Source: Phycisphaeraceae bacterium
GTDB lineage: Bacteria > Planctomycetota > Phycisphaerae > Phycisphaerales > UBA1924
Reading direction: 5' to 3'
Length of the DNA stretch: 64,000 nucleotides
Assembly: GCA_020639135.1 (NCBI GenBank)
Contig: JACKHE010000002.1
Coordinates: 124,001 to 188,000, forward strand
In this document: positions 32,017 through 43,199 of the stretch, piece by piece
Layout: every line of letters begins with the position of its first letter
Numbering within the stretch: position 1 is the first letter of the stretch
The notes under the pieces: generated by a model
The model's database searches: none
What the model saw: only the letters and a program-made list of their open reading frames with translations
Told to the model about the DNA's origin: nothing
Translations under genes and position numbers: made by a program

Positions 32017-32676
32017 CTATCTGATCAAGCCTTTCGACACGATGTCCACGCCGTCGGTCAGTCGATCACGCAAACTGGGCGGCAGTGCGGTCCGCACCTC
32101 ATGGATGAGTTTTTCCCGATCCTGATCCCCCCCAAGCACGAACCAGAGTTCGTTGATCCAGATCAGGATCACGGAGCATGGGAATCTGGTGAGCAGCCCT
32201 TCCCTTCCATGGATATCAACGAACCGCGCATTGTGAATTGTCAACTTGAGATCATCTAGGGCGCAGTGTTCTTCGAGTAGTTTGGATCCCCATCGCATCG
32301 TGATGCTCGCTGATCGGGCGCTCTCGTTGATCAGCAACACCCGTCGGGGTCTCCGCGTCTTGATTCCCTGCCGAATAAAGAAGCCTCCGGCAATGAGGAA
32401 TGAGACAGTGATCGCAAGAATAATCAGCAAATCGGAATCGAAATTATTGATGTTGTAAAGAGGATCCATGAGAAAAATTGCGCAACCGATGCCGCCAAGG
32501 ACGAACATCGGAATACTGAAGTAATAGAACATACGCGACGTTGCGAGCATACGTTCTTCGTACCTGAATTCACTCTGCTCTCGGGTCGGCGCCGCAGCGA
32601 ACGGGTACGCTTCCCCTGTAATCAGAGTGGGTCCCAGTTGCGAAACCAGCAATCGCTCGTCAGGTCCGATGTTCAC
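32017..32676 (-). CDS. Small membrane protein with atypical base composition
   Basis: A 219-residue protein starting with GTG. That codon overlaps the uvrA stop (GTGA), which supports both the start and translational coupling to uvrA. Residues 45-70 and 80-100 form two membrane helices, flanked by soluble segments. The C-terminal part (ARFVDIHGREGLLTRF, VILIWINELWFVLGG) is beta-like. I do not recognise it. The gene is clearly more AT-rich than its neighbours: bases 32401-32460 contain only 21 G or C. Foreign origin or relaxed selection are both possible. Its layout recalls the protein at 31446-31961. Confidence 0.65.
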   Translation of the reverse strand: MNIGPDERLLVSQLGPTLITGEAYPFAAAPTREQSEFRYEERMLATSRMFYYFSIPMFVLGGIGCAIFLMDPLYNINNFDSDLLIILAITVSFLIAGGFFIRQGIKTRRPRRVLLINESARSASITMRWGSKLLEEHCALDDLKLTIHNARFVDIHGREGLLTRFPCSVILIWINELWFVLGGDQDREKLIHEVRTALPPSLRDRLTDGVDIVSKGLIR

Positions 32677-35600
32677 CGCTTCGCCGTCCGCTTCTTCTTC
32701 GACGCCGCCTTCTTCCGGCCGACCTTCTTCGTCGTTTTCTTGGCGGCCTTCTTCTTCGCCGGCGCCGGCCCCAGCTTGTCCCTGAGGTACGCCCCGGTGA
32801 AGGACCCCTTGACCTTCGCGACGTCCTCGGGGGTTCCGGTCGCGACGATCGTCCCGCCGCCGTCGCCGCCCTCGGGGCCCAGGTCGATCAGCCAGTCGGC
32901 GCACTTGATGACGTCCAGGTTGTGCTCGATCACCACCAGCGTGTCGCCGCGGTCGGCCAGCCGGTTCAGCACCGTCAGCAGCTTCTGGATGTCGGCGAAG
33001 TGCAGCCCCGTCGTCGGCTCGTCGAGCACGTAGAGCGTCCCGCCGCCCATGCCGGTGCGCAGGCGATCCACCGGCCCCTCGGCCGTCCCGGCGCCCTTGC
33101 CCAGTTCGGTCGCGAGCTTGACCCGCTGCGCCTCGCCGCCGCTGAGCGTCGTCGAGGGCTGGCCCAGCTTGACGTACTCGAGCCCCACGTCGCGCAGGCA
33201 CGCGAGCATCCGCTGGATCTTCGGGTGCGCCTCGAAGAACTCGCAGCCGTCCTCGACCGTCATGTCCAGCACGTCGGCGATGGTTTTCCCGCGGAGCCTG
33301 ACCTCCAGTGTCTCGCGGTTGTACCGCGTCCCGCCGCACACCTCGCACTCGACGTACACATCGGGGAGGAAGTGCATCTCGATCTTCTTGGTGCCCTGCC
33401 CCTGGCACGCCTCGCAGCGCCCGCCCTTGACGTTGAACGAGAACCGCCCCGGCTGGTACCCGCGGATCTTCGCCTCCTTCGTCTTGGCGAAGACCTTGCG
33501 GATCTCGTCGAAGACGTTGGTGTACGTCGCGGGGTTCGACCGCGGCGTCCGGCCGATGGGGGACTGGTCCACCTCGATGATGCGGTCGATCTTGCTCAGC
33601 CCGGTGACCCGGCTGTGCTCGCCGGGGCGGACCTTCGTCCCCAGCAGGTGGCGCCGCGCCGCCGGGAGGAGGATGTCCGTCACCAGCGTGCTCTTGCCCG
33701 AGCCCGACACGCCGGTGACGCAGACGAACCCGCCGAGCGGGAACGCGACGTCGATCCCCTTGAGGTTGTTCTGCCGCGCGCCCTTGACAACAACGGCCTG
33801 CGACTCGCTCACGGGCCGCCGCTCGGTCGGCGTCTCGATCGACTGCCTGCCGGAGAGGTACCGCCCGGTGATCGATGCGCTGGCCTTGCAGATGTCACTG
33901 ACCGTCCCCGCCGCGACGACCATCCCGCCGTGGACGCCCGGGCCCGGCCCGATGTCGGTGACGTGGTCGGCGTGGCGGATCATGTCCTCGTCGTGCTCGA
34001 CGACGATGACGGTGTTGCCGATGTCGGCCAGGTGCCGAAGGGTCCCGATGAGCCGGTCGTTGTCGCGCTGGTGCAGTCCGATGGTCGGCTCGTCGAGCAC
34101 GTAGCACGCGCCGACGAGCCCCGAGCCGACCTGCGTCGCGAGCCGGATCCGCTGCGCCTCGCCGCCGCTGAGCGTCCCGGTCTTGCGGCTCAGCGACAGG
34201 TACCCCAGCCCCACGGAGGAGAGGAAGCCAAGCCGGGCGCCGACCTCGCGCACGATCGGCGCCGCGATCGTCTCACCGGAGGTGTCGAGCTGCAATCCCT
34301 CCATGACGCGCCGGGCCTGCTCGATGTTGAGCCTCGTGAAATCGGAGATGTTCAGGAGGTGCGGATCATCGCTGAGCCCCTGCGCCCGCCGCGCTTCGAT
34401 GACCTCCCCGGGGATCGCCTCGCTGGTGCGCACGAAGACCGACAGCGCCTCGATCCGCAGCCGGTCCCCCAGGCACGAGGGGCACGGCGTCTGGAGCATG
34501 AACGTGCTCAGGAACTCCTTGACGCTCTCGTTGTCGGTGCTCTGCCACCACGCCGCGATGTTGGGCAGCACGCCCTCCCAGCGCTTGGCGTTGAACTTCT
34601 TGTGGTCCGCGCCGTTGGACCCGTGCAGGAGGATCCGCTTGCGGTCGGCGTCAAAGTCCCGAACCGGCGCCGTGAACGACACGCCGTAGTCCTTGCAGAA
34701 CTTGCGCAGCCTGCGGTTGAACCAGGCCCGGACGGGCCCGTTCTTGGCCCAGGGCTTCACCGCAGCCTCGCTGAGGCTCAGGCTCTCGTCGGGGATGACC
34801 AGCTCCTCGTCGAACTCGACGACCGTCCCGAGCCCGTGGCACTCGCCGCACGCGCCGAAGGGGGAGTTGAACGAGAACAGCCGCGGCTCGAGCTCCTCCA
34901 GCGCGCACGCGGGGTGCGCCGAGCAGGCGAACTTCTCCGAATAGACATGGTCCGTCCACGCGTCCGCGCCCGGGTCGGTCTGCTGTGCGACGATCACCGA
35001 GCCGTCGCCCAGCTTCAGCGCCGTCTCGATCGACTCGGCCAGCCGCTGCCGCGAGTCCGGCTTGATGACCACGCGGTCCACCACCGCCTCGATCGTGTGC
35101 TTCTCGTGCCGCCCCAGGCTCAGCGGGTTCTCCCCGCCCTCCTTGAGCGCCTCGCGCAGGTCCACCACGGCGCCGTTGATCCGCGCCCGCACGAACCCCT
35201 GGGAACGCAGGTCCTCCGCGATGTCCTTGTGGAAGCCCTTCTTGGCGCGCACCACCGGCGCCAGCACCAGCGCCCGCGCTCCCTCTGGGAGCCGCAGCAC
35301 GGCGTCAACGATCTGCGTCACCCCGGTCGCCTCGATGGGCAGGCCGCAGCGCTCGATCACCTCGCCGGTGCGCTTCTTCTTCGTGGGATACCAGCAGGTG
35401 GGCTGCCCGCAGCGCGCAAAGAGCAGGCGGAGGTAGTCGTAGATCTCGGTGCTCGTCGCGACGGTGGACCTGGGGTTGTGCCCGCTGGAGCGCTGCTCGA
35501 TGGCGATGGTGGGGGGGAGGCCCTCGATATCATCGACGTCCGGCTTGCGCATCCTGTCGAGGAACTGCCGCGCGTAGGCGCTGAGCGATTCCATGTACTT

Positions 35601-35780
35601 GCGCTGGCCCTCGGCGAAGATCGTGTCGAAGGCGAGCGACGACTTGCCCGAGCCGGAGAGCCCCGTGATGACGCACAGGCGGTCGCGCGGGATCGTGACG
35701 TCGATGGAGCGGAGGTTGTGCTCCCTGGCGCCGCGGACGCGGATCTCGCCGATGTTCTTGCTGCCGATGGGGTTCGCCAC
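32673..35780 (-). CDS. uvrA: UvrABC excinuclease subunit A
   Basis: A 1035-residue ABC-type ATPase that scans DNA for lesions and loads UvrB. Both nucleotide-binding sites are complete: GLSGSGKSS (about 40-48) and GVSGSGKST, with signatures LSGGEAQRIRLA and LSGGEAQRVKLA. The central zinc module has GGRCEACQGQG and CEVCGG; the first zinc site uses CSAH rather than CxxC before CGEC. The protein is longer than the typical 940 because of a C-terminal tail of about 30 residues rich in Lys (AKKKAAKKTTKK). The GTG start at 35780 fits the family N terminus; the frame remains open further upstream without an ATG. uvrB lies 1 kb upstream on the same strand. Confidence 0.94.
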   Translation of the reverse strand: MANPIGSKNIGEIRVRGAREHNLRSIDVTIPRDRLCVITGLSGSGKSSLAFDTIFAEGQRKYMESLSAYARQFLDRMRKPDVDDIEGLPPTIAIEQRSSGHNPRSTVATSTEIYDYLRLLFARCGQPTCWYPTKKKRTGEVIERCGLPIEATGVTQIVDAVLRLPEGARALVLAPVVRAKKGFHKDIAEDLRSQGFVRARINGAVVDLREALKEGGENPLSLGRHEKHTIEAVVDRVVIKPDSRQRLAESIETALKLGDGSVIVAQQTDPGADAWTDHVYSEKFACSAHPACALEELEPRLFSFNSPFGACGECHGLGTVVEFDEELVIPDESLSLSEAAVKPWAKNGPVRAWFNRRLRKFCKDYGVSFTAPVRDFDADRKRILLHGSNGADHKKFNAKRWEGVLPNIAAWWQSTDNESVKEFLSTFMLQTPCPSCLGDRLRIEALSVFVRTSEAIPGEVIEARRAQGLSDDPHLLNISDFTRLNIEQARRVMEGLQLDTSGETIAAPIVREVGARLGFLSSVGLGYLSLSRKTGTLSGGEAQRIRLATQVGSGLVGACYVLDEPTIGLHQRDNDRLIGTLRHLADIGNTVIVVEHDEDMIRHADHVTDIGPGPGVHGGMVVAAGTVSDICKASASITGRYLSGRQSIETPTERRPVSESQAVVVKGARQNNLKGIDVAFPLGGFVCVTGVSGSGKSTLVTDILLPAARRHLLGTKVRPGEHSRVTGLSKIDRIIEVDQSPIGRTPRSNPATYTNVFDEIRKVFAKTKEAKIRGYQPGRFSFNVKGGRCEACQGQGTKKIEMHFLPDVYVECEVCGGTRYNRETLEVRLRGKTIADVLDMTVEDGCEFFEAHPKIQRMLACLRDVGLEYVKLGQPSTTLSGGEAQRVKLATELGKGAGTAEGPVDRLRTGMGGGTLYVLDEPTTGLHFADIQKLLTVLNRLADRGDTLVVIEHNLDVIKCADWLIDLGPEGGDGGGTIVATGTPEDVAKVKGSFTGAYLRDKLGPAPAKKKAAKKTTKKVGRKKAASKKKRTAKR

Positions 35781-35910
35781 TGGCGATCGCGCTCCAGAGG
35801 AAGGGTCGGTGCATGACAACCGCCCCGCCAACAACGCGGGCGCGTGTGTCAATGATGGTAGGAATCCGGGGCCTGCCAGTCAGCATTGTGTTTCCTGACC
35901 GGCAAACCGC

Positions 35911-36672
35911 TCACGAGGCGCGCTTGAGCAGGCTCCGCTCCACGGATGTCAGGTACCGCTGCATCGGGAGCATCTGCTCCCGCAGCGCCCGCTCCGTCGG
36001 CCAGGGCATCGCCAGCAGCCCGATCTTCATCGATTCGCCCTCGCGGATCGTCCGGCATTGCCGCAGCTCGCAGCCCAGCGTGGTCGGTTCCGACTCGCCG
36101 GGGATCTGGAACCGCAGGAACCACCGCCCGAAGATCCGGAACTTGCTGGGGCGGTCGAACTCCAGCAGCACGCCCAGCCCGGTGTCCGAGGCGTCCACGA
36201 TGCGGCCCTCGAACCGGGCCGCGCCGACCGGCGACGAGTTCAGGTCCTTGCTCGCCTCGTGCATCGTCACCGAGATCGGCGTCTGGAGCGCCAGCGATGT
36301 CCGGTACCGCGAACGACGCTGGCCCTGCCTGATCTCCGCGGGGAGATTGATCGCCATCCCCACCAGCGTCTTCTGCTCGTTCAGGCGGACCTTGCAGTGC
36401 ATGCTCGCGACCGTCGCCGTGAACATAAACAGCTCGTGGCCGATCGAGAAGAAGCAGTCCACCGCGGTGCCCTTGCCCATCTTCACCGGCTGCCCGATCG
36501 TCTGCGGCTCGTCCAGGTACAACCGTTCGCCGTCCGTGCACATCATTCTCGCGCGCGCCACCGGGATGGCCACATCGCCCGTGTGCTTGTGGATTTCCAG
36601 CGGTGTGTTGCGCTCACAACCCCACCGGAGCAGATCGGCGTCGGTCGGATTGTTCGGTGTGGCGTGGTCCAT
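35911..36672 (-). CDS. PilZ-domain protein, YcgR-like, between uvrA and uvrB
   Basis: A 253-residue protein. An N-terminal beta-rich domain (about 20-115) of the YcgR type is followed by a PilZ domain with the c-di-GMP motifs RRSRYR (RxxxR, near 120) and DASDTG (DxSxxG, near 160). YcgR-type proteins bind c-di-GMP and act on flagellar motors or other targets. A C-terminal helix (ERALREQMLPMQRYLTSVER) ends the protein. It sits between uvrA (131 bases downstream) and uvrB (150 bases upstream), all on the minus strand. Co-transcription is possible but unproven. The ATG at 36672 was used; a GTG at 36693 is in frame. Confidence 0.82.
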   Translation of the reverse strand: MDHATPNNPTDADLLRWGCERNTPLEIHKHTGDVAIPVARARMMCTDGERLYLDEPQTIGQPVKMGKGTAVDCFFSIGHELFMFTATVASMHCKVRLNEQKTLVGMAINLPAEIRQGQRRSRYRTSLALQTPISVTMHEASKDLNSSPVGAARFEGRIVDASDTGLGVLLEFDRPSKFRIFGRWFLRFQIPGESEPTTLGCELRQCRTIREGESMKIGLLAMPWPTERALREQMLPMQRYLTSVERSLLKRAS

Positions 36673-36822
36673 GCGGCGTCCGCGGTCAGGCACAAGGGGT
36701 ATTCCCGGAGGCGCAGCCTCACCCCCCGGATGATCGGCACATCCGGACGCACACTCGATCCGGGCCGGAGAGAAACACCCCCTCTGTTGGGTGATAACCG
36801 TCCGGACCTGATGGGATCCGGC

Positions 36823-38993
<2,171 letters not shown>

Positions 38994-38997
<4 letters not shown>

Positions 38998-39476
38998 GCC
39001 CGGTGCAGGGTCACCGTCTCCCCGGCCCTCGCCTCGCCCCCGGTCAGCACCCGCGCGTACACCCGGCTCTCACCGGGGTGGTCGTCCTGGTGGATCCGCC
39101 GGAACTCGCTGTCCGTGAACGACGCCCGGATCGTCGAGCACGGCGTCGTGTATTTCGTGACTTCCAGCGCCACACCACCATCGAAGACGAGCCGGCTCCC
39201 GGGCGTCACCAGCGACCAGTCCAGCCCGCGGATCGTGATGTTCTCCCCGGTCGTCCCCGGCGCGACGGGGTGGCCCTCGGCCTTGAGCCGCTCGATGATC
39301 TCCATCGAGAACAGACACACCGCCTGGTCGGGGCCGCCGTGGTGTTTGGTGTCGTTGTGCCCGTCGCCCTCGATCCCCTGCGCGCCAATCCGGACCCCGG
39401 GTGTCGGCAGTTTGGGGACGCCGCCCCTGGAGATGCTCAGCTGCTCGACGACTCCCTGTGTTCCGTTGTCATGCAT
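38994..39476 (-). CDS. MOSC-domain protein (YiiM-like)
   Basis: A 160-residue protein consisting of a single MOSC domain: GPDQAVCLFSMEIIERL, PGTTGENITIRGLD, GSRLVFDGGVALEVTKY and TTPCSTI with the conserved Cys. MOSC domains are linked to molybdenum-cofactor sulphur transfer or to molybdoenzyme substrates of the YiiM type. No other Mo genes lie in this window. It is first in a unit with uvrB, with an ATGA overlap. The start at 39476 has no ribosome site but a TACCAT box six bases upstream, consistent with leaderless transcription that would also drive uvrB. Confidence 0.85.
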
Positions 39477-39482
39477 GCCGAG

Positions 39483-39488
39483 ATGGTA
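39483..39488 (-). promoter_or_regulatory. TACCAT -10 box, 6 nt before the MOSC gene start
   Basis: On the minus strand TACCAT, CTCGGC and then the ATG at 39476. No Shine-Dalgarno is present. On the opposite strand TACGAT at 39517-39522 lies 11 bases before the divergent permease start, so the promoters of both genes fall within 40 bases. Confidence 0.5.
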
Positions 39489-39533
39489 CGCCGGATCGTT
39501 CGCGGGGTTTGGCGGGTACGATGAGGACCATTC

Positions 39534-40628
39534 ATGCGTCATTTCCTCGACAACCTGATCGAGCTCTCCCTCGAGATCGCCCCGTGGCTTGTGGTCGGGC
39601 TTGTCGCCTCGGGGCTGCTCCAGGCCTTCTCGCCCCGCAGGCTCGTCGCCAGGCTCCTCGGTCGGCCCGGCATCGGCTCCATCCTCCGCGCCGCGATCCT
39701 CGGCGCGCCGCTGCCCCTGTGCTCGTGCAGCGTCATCCCACTCGCCGTGGACCTCCGCCGGCAGGGCGCCAGCCGCGGCGCCACGGCCTCCTTCCTCGTC
39801 AGCGTTCCCGAAACGGGCGTCGATTCCGTCGCCGTCTCCTACGCCATGCTCGGACCATTCATGACGATCGCCCGGCCCATCGCCGCGATCGTCAGCGCCG
39901 TCTGCGCGGGGCTCGGCGTGGAGCTCGTCCGGGACGAGCCGGCCAGAGCCGAACCAGCCATCGAGCACGGGCACGCCTGCTGTTGCAGCGAACCGGGGCC
40001 GGCGCCGAAGCAGTCATCCTGCTGCCATACCCAGGCGCCGCCCAAGACGTCTCTCGCGGCGAACCTGATCGAGGGCCAGCGCTACGCGTTTACGACACTC
40101 TTCGGGGATATCGCCAAGTGGCTCGTCGTCGGCATCCTCGTCGCCGCGGTCGCGATGACCTTCATCGAGCCGGATCAGATGGCACGTTGGGGTTCTGGGA
40201 TCTGGGCGATGCTCGCCATCACCGCCGTCGGCATCCCGCTGTACGTCTGCGCGACCGCCTCGACCCCCATCGGCGCCGCGATGCTCTACGCCGGGATCTC
40301 GCCGGGGACGGTGATCGTCTTCCTGCTGGTGGGCCCGGCGACGAACATCGCGACACTCGGCGTGGTGCGTAGCGAGTTCGGCAACGCCGGCGCGGTGCGT
40401 TACTTTGCCGCCGTCGCGGGCAGCGCCATCGCGACGGGCCTGCTGACGGACCTGCTGGTGCGGGATCTTTCCATCAAGGTCGCCGAGCACGTCCATGAGC
40501 ATGCCGAGCTCGTACCGGTCTGGCTCGCCGCGGCATGCGCGATCGCGCTCATTGCCATCGGCGCCTGGAACGCTGTCAAGCCGATGCTCCGGAAGCAAGG
40601 CGGCGGGCATGCGGCGCACTGCCATTGA
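39534..40628 (+). CDS. Permease of the SO_0444 Cu/Zn efflux family (UPF0718/DUF318)
   Basis: A 364-residue protein with about eight membrane helices in two halves. The first half has the signature PLPLCSCSVIPLA, the second PLYVCATASTPIGAA. These paired Cys/Pro segments define the DUF318 permease family; the SO_0444 branch is associated with copper and zinc efflux. The loop between the halves is rich in Cys and His (HACCCSEPG, SSCCHT), and the C terminus ends HAAHCH, both plausible metal-binding stretches. GAGGA lies seven bases before the ATG. No metal regulator is adjacent. The gene converges on the ABC permease gene, with eight bases between stops. Confidence 0.82.
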   Translation: MRHFLDNLIELSLEIAPWLVVGLVASGLLQAFSPRRLVARLLGRPGIGSILRAAILGAPLPLCSCSVIPLAVDLRRQGASRGATASFLVSVPETGVDSVAVSYAMLGPFMTIARPIAAIVSAVCAGLGVELVRDEPARAEPAIEHGHACCCSEPGPAPKQSSCCHTQAPPKTSLAANLIEGQRYAFTTLFGDIAKWLVVGILVAAVAMTFIEPDQMARWGSGIWAMLAITAVGIPLYVCATASTPIGAAMLYAGISPGTVIVFLLVGPATNIATLGVVRSEFGNAGAVRYFAAVAGSAIATGLLTDLLVRDLSIKVAEHVHEHAELVPVWLAAACAIALIAIGAWNAVKPMLRKQGGGHAAHCH

Positions 40629-40637
40629 GACGTTGTG

Positions 40638-43199
40638 TCATCCCCGCGTCGCCGTCAGCAGCTCCCGCGGCGACTTCCTCGAAAGCCGCGCCGCCGACGG
40701 CCACGCGGCGCCCAGCGCCGTCAGCACCACCGCGGCGCAGCCGAGGGCGATCGGGACCATCGGCGGGACGACGCGCAGGCGCAGCCCGGCGATCAGTTCG
40801 TAGATGATCTGCCCCGTCGCGGCGCCATGCAGGCCCAGCCCGACGCCCAGGACGCACGCCGACAGCGCGATGATGACCGTCTCTCCGACGACGAGCCTTC
40901 GGAGCAACCCGCCCTGGGCGCCGATGGCCCGGAGCACGCCGAACTCGTACCGCCGCGCGTCGATCCCCGCGATGACGACGCTGGCGACGCCGAAGCTGGC
41001 GATCAGCAGCGCCCCGACCGCGACGATCGACATGACGCGCATGGTCGTCCGGCCGATCCCCTGGATGGAGTCGCGAACGCTCGCGCCCGAGCCCACCGCC
41101 AGCAGCGACCCACGCAGCGCCGATTTCATCTCGCTCACGGCATGCCGCGGATCGACATCGTCGTCGAGATCCACCTGCAGCAGGCTGATCGCGTCGTTGC
41201 CGAACTTCTCGATGAGGTCCTTGCGCGACCCGAAGACGGCGCTGATGGACTGCTGGGCGCGCTCCTGCCCGATGTCGTAGTACTGCGCGACGAGCTCCAG
41301 CCCCGGCGACGAGACGACCCCGACGATGTCGAAGGCGTACTCCCGGCCGTTGAACTCCAGCGTGACCGTGTCCCCGAGCCCGAGCCCCCGCGCGACGTTG
41401 AACTCGCGCGCGACGACGACCGCGCCGCCCTCCTCCAGCCGCCGGATCGCCTCCTCCTGATTACCCTGGACCCATTCCATCGACACCATGTCGAAGAAGA
41501 GCCGGGGCTCGAAGGCGATGAACGACGTCTTGACGTCCACCAGGGAGCGCATGCCCAGGACGCGCTGGTCCAGCCGCTGGAGCGTGATCGCCGTCGTCCG
41601 CTCGACGAATGGCAACGCCTCGATCCTGTCCTTCGCGTCCGGCGGCAGCCCCGCCGGGCCGCTGACGAACGCGTCGGGGAACCGCACCGCCCCCAGCCAG
41701 TCGCGCAGCATCGCGTTGCCGTTGGTCCACAGCGACACCAGCAGCGACAGGCCCACCATCAGCGACCCCGCCGTGAACCCGTGCCGCAGCGGCGTCGCGC
41801 GGATCGTTCCCGACAGCATCCCCCTGGGAAGCCGCAGCGCCGTGTTGACCACGGCGCCCAGCAGCCGCATCACCAGCAGCGTCACCGGCGTCCCGAGCAG
41901 GAAGTACCCGGCGAAGAGCGCCGGCGTCGAGACGAGGTTGATCAGCCAGAACTCCAGCTGCCCGTCCCGCGTCGCCAGCGACGACACGATCGCGATGACG
42001 ATCAGCGCCAGCCCGGCGGCGGTCGATCCGATCACCCCGGCGGTGTTCCGAGGCGTCGCGCGGATGCGCATGGCCGCCAGCGGCGTGACCCGCGCGGCGC
42101 TGAGCGCCGGCCACAGCGCCCCCAGCAGCCCCGCGCCGACCGAGCCCGCGATCGACAGCGCCAGCCCCAGCGCCGAGATGTGCAGACCGGCCGGGAGGTT
42201 CTCCCTGAAGACCACCGAGGCGGCGTACGCGATGCCCAGCCCGAGGGGCGTGCCGATCAGCGCGCCGATCCCGCCGATGACGATCCCCACGCTCAGCTGG
42301 GACGCCGCGATCTGCGCCTTCCTCGCGCCGACGCACCGCAGGATCGCCAGCTCCCGCTGCCGCTCGAGCACGCCGGTCGTCAGCCCCGTCAGGATGATGA
42401 ACGACGCCGCGAGGAACGTCAGCGCCGCGGCGAAGACCATCCCGATGTTGGACGAGTGGACGTTCTTGGCGAGGCTCGACGCGGCTCGCTCGGTCGTGCG
42501 CAGCACCAGCCCCGGCGGCAGGTCGTCCATGTGCCGGCCGCAGAACGAGGTGGGTTCGACGCCCTGCCTGAGCACGAGCTCGATCGTCGAGAGGCGCCCG
42601 GAGTCCCCGGTGATCGAGGCCAGTGTCGGCCGCGTCACGAACGCCTCGGTCCGCGCGATGTTCCCGAAGAGCGGCCGCGCGAAAACGCCGACGACCGTCA
42701 GCGGCTCGTCCGTGTAGAACGACATCGTCTCGAGTCTGCCCCCGACGCTGACATCGAGCTGCTCCGCCAGGCGTTCCTCGATGACGACCTCGCCGTCGCG
42801 CTCGACCGGCCTGCCCAGGATGTACTTGTGCGGGAGCGTCCGCTCGTCCACCCCGGGCTCGACGCCCCAGCCCACCGTCACCATCGGCTCGTCCGAGCCC
42901 GGCTGCGCCAGCGGGAGCGCGCCCTTGCTGCGCCCGGACGCGATGCGGACCCCGTCCCAGCCACGCACCGTCTCCAGGAGGGACTCGTCGAACGGGCGCT
43001 CGCCGACGTGCCGGATCCTCGCATCGGCGGCGCCGACGGCGTACGCGGCGCGCAGCGCCATCCCCGCGTTCACCGAGGCGATCGCGCACGAGACGCCCAC
43101 GACCAGGGCCGCGCTGAGCGACACCGCGGCGATCAGCAGCGCCGTGCGCCGCCACCTACCGGACAAGCTGTTGATACCGATCCGCCAGGCAGACCGCAT
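40638..43199 (-). CDS. ABC transporter permease with two FtsX/MacB-type domains
   Basis: An 853-residue membrane protein. An N-terminal helix (TALLIAAVSLSAALVVGVSC) precedes an exported MacB_PCD-like domain and a set of FtsX helices. A second exported domain and FtsX set (from about residue 550) end near the C terminus (LGCAAVVLTALGAAWPSAAR). This fused two-unit layout is known for lipoprotein or peptide export permeases. The ATPase gene overlaps it by 44 bases upstream. The ATG at 43199 has GGAG nine bases before it. Substrate unknown. Confidence 0.87.
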   Translation of the reverse strand: MRSAWRIGINSLSGRWRRTALLIAAVSLSAALVVGVSCAIASVNAGMALRAAYAVGAADARIRHVGERPFDESLLETVRGWDGVRIASGRSKGALPLAQPGSDEPMVTVGWGVEPGVDERTLPHKYILGRPVERDGEVVIEERLAEQLDVSVGGRLETMSFYTDEPLTVVGVFARPLFGNIARTEAFVTRPTLASITGDSGRLSTIELVLRQGVEPTSFCGRHMDDLPPGLVLRTTERAASSLAKNVHSSNIGMVFAAALTFLAASFIILTGLTTGVLERQRELAILRCVGARKAQIAASQLSVGIVIGGIGALIGTPLGLGIAYAASVVFRENLPAGLHISALGLALSIAGSVGAGLLGALWPALSAARVTPLAAMRIRATPRNTAGVIGSTAAGLALIVIAIVSSLATRDGQLEFWLINLVSTPALFAGYFLLGTPVTLLVMRLLGAVVNTALRLPRGMLSGTIRATPLRHGFTAGSLMVGLSLLVSLWTNGNAMLRDWLGAVRFPDAFVSGPAGLPPDAKDRIEALPFVERTTAITLQRLDQRVLGMRSLVDVKTSFIAFEPRLFFDMVSMEWVQGNQEEAIRRLEEGGAVVVAREFNVARGLGLGDTVTLEFNGREYAFDIVGVVSSPGLELVAQYYDIGQERAQQSISAVFGSRKDLIEKFGNDAISLLQVDLDDDVDPRHAVSEMKSALRGSLLAVGSGASVRDSIQGIGRTTMRVMSIVAVGALLIASFGVASVVIAGIDARRYEFGVLRAIGAQGGLLRRLVVGETVIIALSACVLGVGLGLHGAATGQIIYELIAGLRLRVVPPMVPIALGCAAVVLTALGAAWPSAARLSRKSPRELLTATRG

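Noticed and set aside
35781..35860. LexA/SOS box before uvrA (TTGACA and palindromes inspected)
   Set aside because: No palindrome matching known LexA boxes was found here or before the MOSC-uvrB unit. TTGACA at 35847-35852 lacks a matching -10.
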